In this document: positions 1 through 8,054 of the stretch, piece by piece
How the letters are laid out: each line of letters begins with the position of its first letter
Position numbering within the stretch: the stretch's first letter is position 1
DNA from: Vibrio sp. STUT-A11
GTDB taxonomy: Bacteria > Pseudomonadota > Gammaproteobacteria > Enterobacterales > Vibrionaceae
DNA: 64,000 nt
Assembly: GCF_026000435.1 (NCBI RefSeq)
Contig: NZ_AP026764.1
Location: 620,001 to 684,000, forward strand
Direction of reading: 5' to 3'
Translations under genes and position numbers: made by a program
Notes under the pieces: model-generated
The model's database searches: none
The model's input: the letters and a program-made list of their open reading frames with translations, nothing else
What the model was told of the DNA's origin: nothing

Positions 1-1
1 G

Positions 2-1882
2 TGTAACTCTTCAAGCTCAGGCACTTCGGCAAGTGCTGCGTCTGGAGTATCAAAAGCAGTACTAAACTTTGAATCGATTCCTGGTTCGTTAACGGACGCA
101 GTTTCTATCCCATCAGGTTACACTGCTCAAGTTTTAGTTCCTTGGGGTACGCCGTTAAATGCACAGGGAAACGCTTGGGAAAGTGACGGTTCAAACACCG
201 GTGATGACCAGCTTAACGCATTAGGTATGCACCATGACGGCATGCACTTCTTCCCGCTGAATGACAGCACAACAGATGGCTTGCTATGTATCAACCATGA
301 ATATATTGATACTGCAGCGCTGCATCCGAATGGCCCGACGGTAGAGAACAATGTCCGCACCATCGTTGACGAAGTTCGTAAAGAGATCAACGCACACGGC
401 GTATCGGTTGTTCGTATCCAACTAGAAGACAACATATGGAAATTGGTCGATACCGATCCATTAAACCGTCGTTACACAGGTGCGACAGTGATGGATCTAT
501 CTGGCCCTGTTGCACACACTGAATTGACGGTAACGCGCTTCTCTCCAGACGGCAGCCAGGCTCGTGGTACGCTGAATAACTGTGGTAACGGCTACACGCC
601 TTGGGGCACTTACCTAACCTGTGAAGAGAACTGGCCTGGTTACTTTGTTAATGCAGGTGAGCGTACTGAAGAGCAAAACCGTATAGGTATTGAATCAGGA
701 AGCACTCGTTACTTATGGGAGACCCTAGCTGGTAACGCGGAAGAGCGTTTGGATGAGTTCACTCGATTTAATCTGGCTCCAACAGGCGCTAGCTCAACAG
801 ACGATTACCGCAACGAAGCTAATGGCCATGGCTATATTGTTGAAATCGACCCATACACGCAAAACTCTCGCGCGAAAAAACGTACTGCGCTAGGCCGTTT
901 CCGTCACGAAGGTTGTACATTCGGTAAGCTGGAAGAAGGTAAACCAGTGGTATTCTACTCTGGTCACGATTCTCGTTTTGAATACCTCTACAAGTTTGAG
1001 TCAGCAGCTGCTTGGGACCCGGCTGATGCAAACCCAGCGAATCGCCTGGTCACGGGTGATAAGTACATGGACGAAGGTACGCTTTATGTAGCCCGCTTCA
1101 ATGAAGACAGTACAGGTACATGGCTACCACTAACGCTAGATAGCATCACAACGACTGGCGGCACACTGGCTGATGAGTTCGACTCGTTAGCAGAAATCAT
1201 TCTGAATACAGCGGGTGCGGCTGACAGTGTTGGTGCGACTCCAATGGACCGCCCAGAGTGGTGTTCTGTAGACCCATTCACTGGCACGGCTTATCTGACA
1301 CTGACCAACAATACTCGTCGTACCGAGGATACTAACGCGGCTAACCCACGTTTAAACAATAAATTTGGTCACGTGATTCGTTGGGATGAAGGCGATTCAG
1401 CTACTGAGTTTGCATGGGATATCTTTGTGTTTGGCTCACCAGCTAACGGTGATGCAGATACAAACCGTTCAAGCTTAACGGAGTTAAACCAATTCGCAAG
1501 CCCTGACGGATTGGCATTCGACGGCCGTGGTATCCTTTGGATCCAAACGGATAACGGTGCGGAAGAAGTGACTTCATACACCAATGACCAAATGCTGGCG
1601 GTCGTACCATCGAAACTGACAGATGACAATGGCGATCCAGCGACGATTGGTGCCGATAACCAAGCGGAACTGAAACGTTTCTTTGTTGGTCCAAACGGAT
1701 GTGAAGTGACAGGCTTTACCATTAGCCCAGATTACAAATCGTTGTTTATAAATATCCAGCACCCGGGTAACTGGCCATACAGCGATGACGCAGCAGAAGA
1801 AACACCTGCTGGTACAACGGTTCGTCCTCGCGCTTCAACGGTCGTGATTCGCCGTGAAGACGGTGGTGAAATCGCAGTATAA
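2..1882 (+). CDS. PhoX-family phosphatase (DUF839), 5' end outside the window
   Basis: The reading frame is open from the first bases of the window, so the start lies upstream; 626 codons are visible. The first visible residues, CNSSSSG, look like the mature end of a lipoprotein or a low-complexity linker after a signal, but the signal itself cannot be seen. Family signatures include VPWGTPL near the start, GCTFGKLEEG, DRPEWCSVDP, NNKFGHVIRW, FASPDGLAFD and a C-terminal PNGCEVTGF/SPDYKSLFINIQHPG block, all typical of PhoX/DUF839 proteins, which are exported Ca/Fe-dependent phosphomonoesterases. Phosphatase activity on organic phosphate esters is inferred from the family. An intrinsic terminator follows directly. 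Confidence 0.85.
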   Translation, partial: CNSSSSGTSASAASGVSKAVLNFESIPGSLTDAVSIPSGYTAQVLVPWGTPLNAQGNAWESDGSNTGDDQLNALGMHHDGMHFFPLNDSTTDGLLCINHEYIDTAALHPNGPTVENNVRTIVDEVRKEINAHGVSVVRIQLEDNIWKLVDTDPLNRRYTGATVMDLSGPVAHTELTVTRFSPDGSQARGTLNNCGNGYTPWGTYLTCEENWPGYFVNAGERTEEQNRIGIESGSTRYLWETLAGNAEERLDEFTRFNLAPTGASSTDDYRNEANGHGYIVEIDPYTQNSRAKKRTALGRFRHEGCTFGKLEEGKPVVFYSGHDSRFEYLYKFESAAAWDPADANPANRLVTGDKYMDEGTLYVARFNEDSTGTWLPLTLDSITTTGGTLADEFDSLAEIILNTAGAADSVGATPMDRPEWCSVDPFTGTAYLTLTNNTRRTEDTNAANPRLNNKFGHVIRWDEGDSATEFAWDIFVFGSPANGDADTNRSSLTELNQFASPDGLAFDGRGILWIQTDNGAEEVTSYTNDQMLAVVPSKLTDDNGDPATIGADNQAELKRFFVGPNGCEVTGFTISPDYKSLFINIQHPGNWPYSDDAAEETPAGTTVRPRASTVVIRREDGGEIAV

Positions 1883-1907
1883 TTCCAGCTCCTCATGCGT
1901 TAAACAC

Positions 1908-1934
1908 AGCCCTGCTTCTGCGGGGCTCTTTTCT
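1908..1934 (+). terminator. Rho-independent terminator of the PhoX-like gene
   Basis: AGCCCTG pairs with CGGGGCT across a six-base loop (one G-U pair) and is followed by CTTTTCTGTTT. It lies 25 bases after the stop codon. Confidence 0.8.
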
Positions 1935-1989
1935 GTTTATATCCATGTTTATTTAGGCGCACATCCTCACAATCCTATTTGTCACCAAT

Positions 1990-3225
1990 CTACCCCTGGG
2001 TTTCAGGAATCTTAGCAGGATAAGTCTTTGTCGGTTGTGTCGCTATATGTTCTGAGAAGCCACTATATTGATCAAAGAGTGTTACTCGATTACGACCAGA
2101 ATGCTTTGAGTGGTATAACGCGACATCTGCTTGCGTCAGAGCATTTTCCATCGAGCTACCGTTTTCTAATTCGCTGACGCCAAAACTCATCGTCACTTTT
2201 ATCTCAAACGATTGAAGGGATACTTCATTTTCTATTGCCGTTCTGATCTGTTCTGAAAAGCGTTCCGCTTGATCTCGCTTATCTAAAAGAATCATCACGA
2301 ACTCGTCTCCACCCACTCGGACTACACATGCGGATTCCGGCAGGTTTTCTTTAAGTATAGTGGCGATCTTCTCCATAACCTGATCACCCATAGTGTGCCC
2401 ATATTGGTCGTTAATTGCTTTAAATCGATCAATATCGGCCATCACGATACTGATGGGGGTGTTTTGTATTTTGGCATCGTGAATGAGATCCGGAATAATT
2501 TCTTCCAAAGCCCGACGATTATAAAGACCAGTTAATGCATCGCGAAGAGAAAGATCGTTAATCGATACAACGAGGCGGGCGTTTATTAACCACAGAATAT
2601 TAAAACTCAAACCAACAATCAGACAGATACTAAATAAGAAAGTAAGTTGATGGATAAGTCCTGCATTCATGAAGCTCGCTATTTCTGGCGCAAATATACT
2701 CCAAAGTGTTCTTGCTCCCATAAACGCACTGTAACAAAAGAAAGAATAAGCCATGGCTTTTACTGGAAGATATAGATCGTTCTTCTTACCTTTCAACATT
2801 GCTATTCCACTGCATAAAGTCACCAAACACAGATAAATACTTAGATAGATAACGCGACTCTTGACCGACGGTGCGTAAAACGTGAAATAGTAAAGTAAGC
2901 TGCTAAATATGGGGATAGAGAGCGCCATGGTATGGGCGAGTTTAAGTGGGAATGAACGGAAAATACTTACACTGTAAAGGGTAAGGGAAAAGCCTACAAA
3001 GATAATGGTATTGGCTACGATGATGGTGAGCCAGTCGGGAAAGGAACCTCGGAACCCGAGTAGAAATGGCCCAAGACCAATAAACAACAAAGAGATAGAA
3101 AAGGTGTTCAACCCTTTGATTTTATTCTGTGTGTATTGGTAGCACAGGAGGCTGATAGAGCAGATACAAGAAAACAAAATAACAATAAAGTTAAGTGTTC
3201 TTACATCTAAATAATGACTTTCCAT
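1990..3225 (-). CDS. Membrane diguanylate cyclase (GGDEF)
   Basis: 411 residues. About seven hydrophobic segments fill residues 11-215, forming an integral membrane sensor of unassigned type, followed by a GGDEF domain from about residue 228. The active-site signature GGDEF is intact at about 305-309, so synthesis of cyclic di-GMP from two GTP is expected. The position five residues upstream of GGDEF (PESA) is not RxxD, so the classical inhibitory I-site is absent and product feedback may be lacking. The start has a good ribosome site, GGAGCG. It is a stand-alone gene downstream of, and co-directional with, brnQ, with an inverted repeat between them. Confidence 0.9.
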   Translation of the reverse strand: MESHYLDVRTLNFIVILFSCICSISLLCYQYTQNKIKGLNTFSISLLFIGLGPFLLGFRGSFPDWLTIIVANTIIFVGFSLTLYSVSIFRSFPLKLAHTMALSIPIFSSLLYYFTFYAPSVKSRVIYLSIYLCLVTLCSGIAMLKGKKNDLYLPVKAMAYSFFCYSAFMGARTLWSIFAPEIASFMNAGLIHQLTFLFSICLIVGLSFNILWLINARLVVSINDLSLRDALTGLYNRRALEEIIPDLIHDAKIQNTPISIVMADIDRFKAINDQYGHTMGDQVMEKIATILKENLPESACVVRVGGDEFVMILLDKRDQAERFSEQIRTAIENEVSLQSFEIKVTMSFGVSELENGSSMENALTQADVALYHSKHSGRNRVTLFDQYSGFSEHIATQPTKTYPAKIPETQG

Positions 3226-3246
3226 AGGCGCTCCGTATTGAGCTAC

Positions 3247-3273
3247 AACTCAGGCAACTCCTTTGCCTGAGTT
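3247..3273 (-). terminator. Inverted repeat between brnQ and the GGDEF gene
   Basis: AACTCAGGCA and TGCCTGAGTT form a perfect 10-bp stem around a 7-base loop. It lies after brnQ but has no clear T-run on the minus strand, so termination is likely but not certain; it could also be a structure in the GGDEF gene leader. Confidence 0.5.
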
Positions 3274-3332
3274 TAATAATTAAGCGCCTCGTATATTAAC
3301 GTAATTGTAGATAGTTGTCTTATGTTAAACCG

Positions 3333-4643
3333 CTATTCTTTGACCAACTCCAGAATCTCTCCTTGGTTTTTCTTCTGTTTGACTAGTAGTCCTAGCGTGA
3401 TCATGACAACGCTAGGTACAATCCAACTGGCGAAATCACTGTAAAGAGGCATGTGAGTAGTCATCCATTGATCAATAGACTCTGGCATATTACCTAGAAT
3501 ATGCATCGCATCGACACAACCAAAGACCAGTGCGGTGAATGCAGTGACCACCACCATTGACTGAGACATTTTATTACGTAGTGGAGCCATCATCATCAAA
3601 GCAATCGCGACCGGATGAAGCGCAACCACTGCCGGTAAGGTGATCGCTAGGAGTTGCTCCAGTCCAACGTTGGCGACCAAACCTGCTAAGATCATTGTGA
3701 TGATAACACTGCCTTTGTAGCTTACTTTGCTAAAAGTCTTATCATAGAATTCACTCCCTGCCGTGGTGACACCGATCGCTGTTGTTAAACAGGCTAGTAC
3801 CATAACCGCGCCCAACAATAGCGAGCCAAAAGCACCAAAGTGACTGAAAGTAAACGCGGTAAGAATATCACCACCGTTACTGAACTCGTTTCCTAAATAT
3901 GTGCTGGTAGAACCAATATAAGCTAAAGAAATATACACAAACGCCATGGCTACTGCGTACATGAGTGCCGCGATTAGCGTGTACTTTGCCGTCGCTTTTG
4001 GACAGTCTATGCCCATGCTTCGAATGGCACGGAAGATTATCCAACCAAAGCCAATCGAACCTAGAGCGTCCATCGTCATATATCCTTGAGTCAAGCCCTC
4101 TGAAAAAGCACCGCCTACGTATGGCCCGGTTGCGTGAGTTGTCTCACCTGCAGGGTAGATCAAAGCCGTTACTGATAAGATGACCAAGATTGCCATTAAA
4201 GCGGGTGTAAGAACTTTTCCTAGATTATCGATCAACTTACCAGGATATAGCGCAAACAAAATGGTCACTACGCAGAACACGGCGGTGAAAGGAATTAACG
4301 CTGAATCACCAAGAATCGGGGCAAAGCTGAATTGATAAGCGACGGTGATTGCGCGTGGAATCACAAATGCCGGGCCAATAACAATAAAAACCATGACCCA
4401 AAAACTGGTGGCCAGCGGTTTTGGTAAGGCGGCAGTTAATTTATCCGAGCCATTGACTATCGCGACGATTACCAATGCCATTGCGGGTAGTCCCACTCCG
4501 GTTAAGAGGAAACCTGCCATACCGTTAAGAAAGTTTTCGCCAGCCTGATAACCCAAAAAAGGAGGGAAGATAAGGTTACCCGCGCCCAAATACATGGCGA
4601 AGGTCATGAAGCCTAAAGCAGCGATATTACGTGCGCTTAACAT
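3333..4643 (-). CDS. brnQ: Branched-chain amino acid carrier BrnQ
   Basis: 436 residues, the usual length for the LIV-II Na+- or H+-coupled carrier that imports leucine, isoleucine and valine. About twelve hydrophobic helices are visible. The N-terminal block with GAGNLIFPPFLG is diagnostic of the family. The start follows AGAGGA seven bases upstream. Between its start and base 4893 on the same strand lie a 31-codon Leu/Ile-rich open frame, mutually exclusive hairpins and a terminator-like stem, so expression is probably tuned by branched-chain amino acid supply (inference). Confidence 0.93.
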   Translation of the reverse strand: MLSARNIAALGFMTFAMYLGAGNLIFPPFLGYQAGENFLNGMAGFLLTGVGLPAMALVIVAIVNGSDKLTAALPKPLATSFWVMVFIVIGPAFVIPRAITVAYQFSFAPILGDSALIPFTAVFCVVTILFALYPGKLIDNLGKVLTPALMAILVILSVTALIYPAGETTHATGPYVGGAFSEGLTQGYMTMDALGSIGFGWIIFRAIRSMGIDCPKATAKYTLIAALMYAVAMAFVYISLAYIGSTSTYLGNEFSNGGDILTAFTFSHFGAFGSLLLGAVMVLACLTTAIGVTTAGSEFYDKTFSKVSYKGSVIITMILAGLVANVGLEQLLAITLPAVVALHPVAIALMMMAPLRNKMSQSMVVVTAFTALVFGCVDAMHILGNMPESIDQWMTTHMPLYSDFASWIVPSVVMITLGLLVKQKKNQGEILELVKE

Positions 4644-4671
4644 TGTTATTCCTCTAGTGTTTCGCTTGAAA

Positions 4672-4766
4672 GAAACTGAAAGGAATAGGGAGTGTATCGT
4701 GACCCGTCAGCTTCTTATCAAGCTGACAGAAATTGTGGTGTTGCCTGTCAGCCCTGAATCAGTTTC
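4672..4766 (-). promoter_or_regulatory. Candidate attenuator of brnQ: alternative hairpins in the leader
   Basis: On the minus strand the segment at 4720-4729 can pair with 4745-4752 (GCTGACAG with CTGTCAGC, 8 bp) or with 4706-4713 (GTCAGCTT with AAGCTGAC, 8 bp), but not with both. The 4745-4752 segment contains the stop codon of the leader peptide. A third pairing joins 4759-4766, inside the Leu/Ile codons, to 4672-4679 just before the brnQ ribosome site. This is the logic of a ribosome-position switch. No T-run follows the second hairpin, so control may act on translation or through Rho rather than by an intrinsic terminator. Confidence 0.5.
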
Positions 4767-4843
4767 AGAGAGAGCAGGAGGATTGCAGCAGCAACGCTGG
4801 AAGGGCGTTTCAAAGTAAATGATGATTGCGTAGTTGCTGACAT
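4748..4843 (-). CDS. Putative 31-residue leader peptide upstream of brnQ
   Basis: An ATG at 4843-4841 follows TAAGGAT, a good ribosome site, and the frame runs 31 codons to TGA at 4750-4748. The second half reads VAAAILLLSLKLIQG: five Leu and two Ile codons (including CTC twice) within eleven positions, right before the stop. That composition upstream of a branched-chain amino acid transporter suggests a regulatory leader peptide whose translation senses charged tRNA-Leu/Ile. A small membrane peptide is the alternative, since the same stretch is hydrophobic. Confidence 0.5.
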   Translation of the reverse strand: MSATTQSSFTLKRPSSVAAAILLLSLKLIQG

Positions 4844-4860
4844 GGAAATCCTTAAATCGT

Positions 4861-4893
4861 AAAAAGTGCCAGGCTATCGTTAGCCTTGGCGTG
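4861..4893 (-). terminator. Minus-strand terminator-like hairpin upstream of the brnQ leader peptide
   Basis: An imperfect stem (GCCAAGGCTA against TAGCCTGGC, one bulge) with loop ACGA is followed on the minus strand by ACTTTTTA. It either ends a short minus-strand transcript from the 4.9-5.2 kb region or is a first regulatory stop in the brnQ leader. Confidence 0.6.
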
Positions 4894-5351
4894 TTCTTAC
4901 ACTAACCAACACTACTACCTTGATACAACCCTGAAGAGAAAAATAAGTGGATATGGTTAAAGTTTGTTTTTGATTTGGAGTTATCATCTGGTTTTTTATA
5001 ATTAAGTTGGAATATATGACTAATAAAATTTGGTAAATTATGTGTGCAGGTGGATTTTTTCACTTGCATTAGGTTTTTCATCTGCAAAAACTGTTCAAAA
5101 GGTAAGCGGGTTCTAATGGATTGAATCTTGTTCTTATTTTTAAGGCACTTCTTCAAATCAAGTCTAGAGAAAGTTATGTCCATCGGTCTGCTTACCGTGA
5201 TGTTCGTGGAGATCGGTAACATTTTTCTTTCGTTGGGTACTTAAATGTTGTTTCGTGTGGCAGGCTGCGCGGTATTCTCTGTCAATTTTGTTTACAGTGG
5301 CCGTAATTTAAGTATCAACAGTCTCAACTCTGGGTTTTTATTTGAGGTCGT
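4894..5351. other. AT-rich intergenic region between brnQ leader and lhgO
   Basis: It must hold the divergent promoters of brnQ and lhgO; I cannot assign boxes with confidence. A minus-strand frame of 106 codons (5222-4902) ends nine bases before the 4861-4893 hairpin, but it has a poor ribosome site and a composition unlike its neighbours, so I do not call it a gene. An untranslated small RNA ending at that hairpin is an equal possibility. Confidence 0.4.
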
Positions 5352-6596
5352 ATGAAATCGGTTTATGACTACATTGTCGTTGGCGGCGGTATCGTTGGCG
5401 TATCTACCGCCTGGCAGTTGCAACAGCGTCATCCTGATCGTTCCATTTTGCTGGTGGAGAAAGAGTCTGGTTACGCGATGCATCAGACAGGCCATAACAG
5501 TGGCGTGATTCATGCTGGTGTTTACTATGCTCCGGGCAGTCTGAAAGCCGACTTTTGTAAACGAGGCGTCGAGGCTACCATCGCATTTTGTGCAGAGCAC
5601 GGTATTCCTGTTGAGAACTGTGGCAAACTTTTGGTCGCAACGAGTGAACAGGAAGTAGAGCGTATGATTGCCCTCTACGAACGTTGTCATATCAATGGCA
5701 TAGAAGTTGAATTGCTTGATCAAGCACAGCTAAAACTCGCTGAGCCAAACATCACCGGGTTGGGGGCGATTTACGTCAAAACCACCAGTATTGTTGATTA
5801 TCGATTAGTGACTGAACACATGGCGAGAGAGTTCCAAAAGCTGGGTGGGCAAGTCAGTTTACGTACTCAAGTGGTCGCCATTGACGAAAAAGATCAGGAG
5901 GTACAGCTTACTTGTGTCTCCGATGGTCAATCGATGCAGCTCAACTGCAAGATGTTGATGACTTGCAGTGGGTTGATGGCTGATCGTATGACTAAGATGA
6001 TGAGAATAAAAACAGATTTTCAAATCATCCCATATCGTGGTGAATATTATCGTTTAGACAATAAGCACAACAATGTCGTCAATCATCTGATCTACCCAAT
6101 CCCTGATCCAGACTTACCCTTCTTAGGCGTTCACTTGACTCGCATGATTGATGGCTCGGTCACCGTGGGGCCAAATGCGGTACAAGGCTGGAAGCGGGAA
6201 GGCTATGCTAAATTTAACTTCAGCTTTCGAGATACATGGCGGATGCTGCGCTTCCCTGGCTTTTGGAAAGTGACGAAAAAACATCTGAAAACGGGTTTAG
6301 AAGAGTTTAAGAACTCCTGGTGGAAATCCGGCTACTTGCAGTTAGTTAACAAATACTGTCCTACGATTCAAGTTGAAGATTTGAAGCCTCACCCTGCTGG
6401 TATTCGTGCTCAGGCTGTGTTGTCGGATGGTACATTAGTGCATGATTTTCTGTTTGCAGAGACTGCACGGAGTCTACATGTATGTAATGCGCCATCGCCA
6501 GCTGCAACATCGGCGATACCTATTGGAGAATACATTTGCGATAAAATAGATGCGAAAATAAAGGCGAAAGTTGATATAGGCACAGAGCGTTATTGA
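5352..6596 (+). CDS. lhgO: L-2-hydroxyglutarate oxidase LhgO
   Basis: 414 residues of the DAO/GlpO-like FAD oxidoreductase fold. The dinucleotide-binding motif GGGIVGVSTAWQL is at residues 9-21. HNSGVIHAGVYY, PYRGEYYRL and the C-terminal PSPAATSAIPIG block match L-2-hydroxyglutarate oxidase/dehydrogenase (LhgO/YgaF). The enzyme oxidises L-2-hydroxyglutarate to 2-oxoglutarate, feeding electrons to the quinone pool in E. coli (family knowledge). The ribosome site is TGAGGT. It is divergent from brnQ and is a single-gene unit here. Confidence 0.92.
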   Translation: MKSVYDYIVVGGGIVGVSTAWQLQQRHPDRSILLVEKESGYAMHQTGHNSGVIHAGVYYAPGSLKADFCKRGVEATIAFCAEHGIPVENCGKLLVATSEQEVERMIALYERCHINGIEVELLDQAQLKLAEPNITGLGAIYVKTTSIVDYRLVTEHMAREFQKLGGQVSLRTQVVAIDEKDQEVQLTCVSDGQSMQLNCKMLMTCSGLMADRMTKMMRIKTDFQIIPYRGEYYRLDNKHNNVVNHLIYPIPDPDLPFLGVHLTRMIDGSVTVGPNAVQGWKREGYAKFNFSFRDTWRMLRFPGFWKVTKKHLKTGLEEFKNSWWKSGYLQLVNKYCPTIQVEDLKPHPAGIRAQAVLSDGTLVHDFLFAETARSLHVCNAPSPAATSAIPIGEYICDKIDAKIKAKVDIGTERY

Positions 6597-6624
6597 GATA
6601 AGAAGTCAGTAGCCTGTTACCGAG

Positions 6625-7236
6625 TTATGCCAGTTCGAGTGCAATGCGCACGAACTGTTCATCTTGATACAGCACTTCGTAATTAAACGAGTTGTTGGCG
6701 TAAATGCTGCCTAGGAATAGTGAACGCTGGCTCATCGGGCCGCGGAAAAGCATCGAAATAGGCTCGATTAAGGCATTATTCTCGTCGAAATGCTGGTTCA
6801 GGTTTTCTGATAAGACACATAGCAGGCAACCATGTTGATCATACGATAGGTCGACGTCCTCTGGGCGAGAGAGTAATACCGTGGTGCCTAATTTCTTTTC
6901 GATTTCATTAATAAGCAGCAAGTAGCTGTCTAAATGTGGCTGAGGGTTACCTGGCTTGTCAGCTCCCACACAGCGTTCCAACAACGCTTCTAGATTACCG
7001 TTTTCCCCTTTTGCTTGCTGAGTCAGTGACTTTAATGGCTTTTTAATCAGCTTGTAGCGATTGCTTTTCAATTTAGGCTTGAGCCATTTTTGCAGCAGAT
7101 CATTACGTTCTTTTAAAGAGATAGGGTGAGACGAAGCATGAATTTTAAAATGTAGATGCAGTAAAGCATGCACAGCAAGTTCGCTCAGAAGTTGGTTTGC
7201 ATCTGCGGATGGTCTTGCCTGCTTAGAACTTTGCAT
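6625..7236 (-). CDS. DUF2913-like protein, function unknown
   Basis: 203 residues from ATG 7236 (a TTG three codons earlier is possible). No signal peptide or membrane segment. The pattern of a helical N-terminal half with LKSNRY and a C-terminal FDENNALIEPISMLFRG block resembles the DUF2913 family that is abundant in Vibrio; the assignment is from memory. It converges with lhgO and lies just downstream of tRNA-Leu on the same strand. Confidence 0.6.
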   Translation of the reverse strand: MQSSKQARPSADANQLLSELAVHALLHLHFKIHASSHPISLKERNDLLQKWLKPKLKSNRYKLIKKPLKSLTQQAKGENGNLEALLERCVGADKPGNPQPHLDSYLLLINEIEKKLGTTVLLSRPEDVDLSYDQHGCLLCVLSENLNQHFDENNALIEPISMLFRGPMSQRSLFLGSIYANNSFNYEVLYQDEQFVRIALELA

Positions 7237-7269
7237 TACACTCAAACGAAATCAAAAGAAGAAGGATAA

Positions 7270-7353
7270 TGGTGCCGAGAGAGGGACTCGAACCCTCACA
7301 CCAAAGGCACTAGCACCTCATGCTAGCGTGTCTACCAATTTCACCATCTCGGC
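7270..7353 (-). tRNA. tRNA-Leu, anticodon GAG
   Basis: On the minus strand the acceptor stem GCCGAGA pairs with TCTCGGC, followed by A and an encoded CCA. The T arm has GGTTCGAGTCC and the D loop AAATTGGTAGAC. The anticodon arm is CTAGC-ATGAGGT-GCTAG, giving GAG, and there is a long class II variable arm. It reads CUU/CUC leucine codons. Confidence 0.93.
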
Positions 7354-7370
7354 ATCATGATGCTCTGCAC

Positions 7371-7515
7371 TTATACCAATCGTAGTAAATAATTTCTCAT
7401 TCTAGCTCGTTAAAATCCTTGATTGTAGAGTAACTACTTATCGAAAACTTTTGCCTTGTTCTCAAGCATTTTTCCTACGCTATTTCTGAGCACTTCTTTA
7501 CGGTGATTGGTATTA
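7371..7515. repeat. MITE-like element with terminal inverted repeats
   Basis: About 145 bp with no coding capacity. The left end ATACCAATCGTAGTAAATAA and the reverse complement of the right end ATACCAATCACCGTAAAGAA match at 9 of the first 9 bases, and GTAAA.AA and CTCA further in match as well. This is the structure of a non-autonomous miniature element. I recall similar TATACCAATC-ended repeats as common in Vibrio genomes, but no second copy is in this window. Confidence 0.6.
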
Positions 7516-7816
7516 CAGAGGCTTCGCAAAGAAGCGGTCAAATTGTATAACCAAATTCTACCTCTTGGCGAGTGTAAAGTTACGCATTTTTAGTCTTTCC
7601 TGTTTGATTGCGCATTTATTGGTCATTTTTAACTTGCAAAGCTGCAGGGCTTCTAATGATAGCCTTTATTTAGGTGTGGATATTAGCGCAAAATGCCTGG
7701 TTTGCATGAAATATGAACGCTTGAACGTTTGCTTTTATAAATGTGATGAATATCTCTTTTTATTGACTATACTGTCGTCCCGTTTAAACGGGATTTAGGG
7801 TTTCGTTGTTCAAGGC
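7516..7816. other. Intergenic region with a possible nupC promoter
   Basis: No gene is seen. TATACT at 7768-7773 is a good -10 candidate; no convincing -35 is seen. The perfect palindrome CCCGTTTAAACGGG at 7779-7792 falls at the expected start of transcription and could be an operator or a 5' hairpin. A left half-site AAATGTGAT near 7740 resembles CRP but the right half is poor. Confidence 0.4.
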
Positions 7817-7924
7817 CCTTACCCATACAAGCCGTCACATGGAGCAGGCAGAGTGATCCACTCGCCAGCAGTGAATGACCCCACGGACCGGACCAGCTCC
7901 CTTTAATTGCTTGTATAAGGTAAA
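7817..7924 (+). ncRNA. Structured leader RNA of nupC, riboswitch-like, family not recognised
   Basis: Two distant segments close a domain of about 105 nt: TTACC (7819-7823) plus ATACAAGC (7825-7832) pair with GCTTGTAT (7909-7916) plus GGTAA (7919-7923). Inside, GGAGC (7841-7845) pairs with GCTCC (7896-7900), and a hairpin GGC..AGTG-ATC-CACT.GCC spans 7847-7866. The unpaired remainder is GC-rich compared with its AT-rich surroundings. The 3' strand of the closing helix covers AAGG, the ribosome site of the next small frame. I cannot match it from memory to purine, TPP, lysine, glycine, cobalamin, ZTP or c-di-GMP riboswitches. Confidence 0.55.
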
Positions 7925-7930
7925 AATAAG

Positions 7931-8047
7931 ATGTCGAACTATTCGCTCTGTCTATATGCTCATTCGCTAAGAGTCTCATCACTTAATACGTTGATTCCTT
8001 CTTTCACCAAGTCCTTTGGTGCTTCTCTTTTTGTTGACCTTGTGTAG
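7931..8047 (+). CDS. Putative 38-residue upstream open frame in the nupC leader
   Basis: ATG at 7931 follows TAAGG with ten bases spacing, and the frame ends with TAG seven bases before the nupC start, a spacing suited to translational coupling. The peptide (MSNYSLCLYAHSL...) resembles nothing I know. Within it, CACCAAG-TCC-TTTGGTG at 8005-8021 and a later CTTTTTG form a weak terminator-like stem. It may only be a regulatory frame. Confidence 0.35.
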   Translation: MSNYSLCLYAHSLRVSSLNTLIPSFTKSFGASLFVDLV

Positions 8048-8054
8048 GCGAGTC

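Noticed and set aside
4594..4818. Plus-strand 74-codon frame antisense to the brnQ leader
   Set aside because: No ribosome site, and it runs through the paired segments of the brnQ leader; its existence is explained by the opposite-strand small frame.
7716..7736. Possible PurR operator (GAACGTTTGC) upstream of nupC
   Set aside because: Only the right half resembles ACGCAAACGTTTGCGT; the left half does not match.
7740..7760. CRP site AAATGTGAT upstream of nupC
   Set aside because: The right half-site is absent and the position relative to the likely start (about -31) is wrong for class I or II activation.
7767..7982. Minus-strand 71-codon frame across the nupC leader
   Set aside because: It only mirrors the structured RNA; composition is not protein-like and no ribosome site is present.
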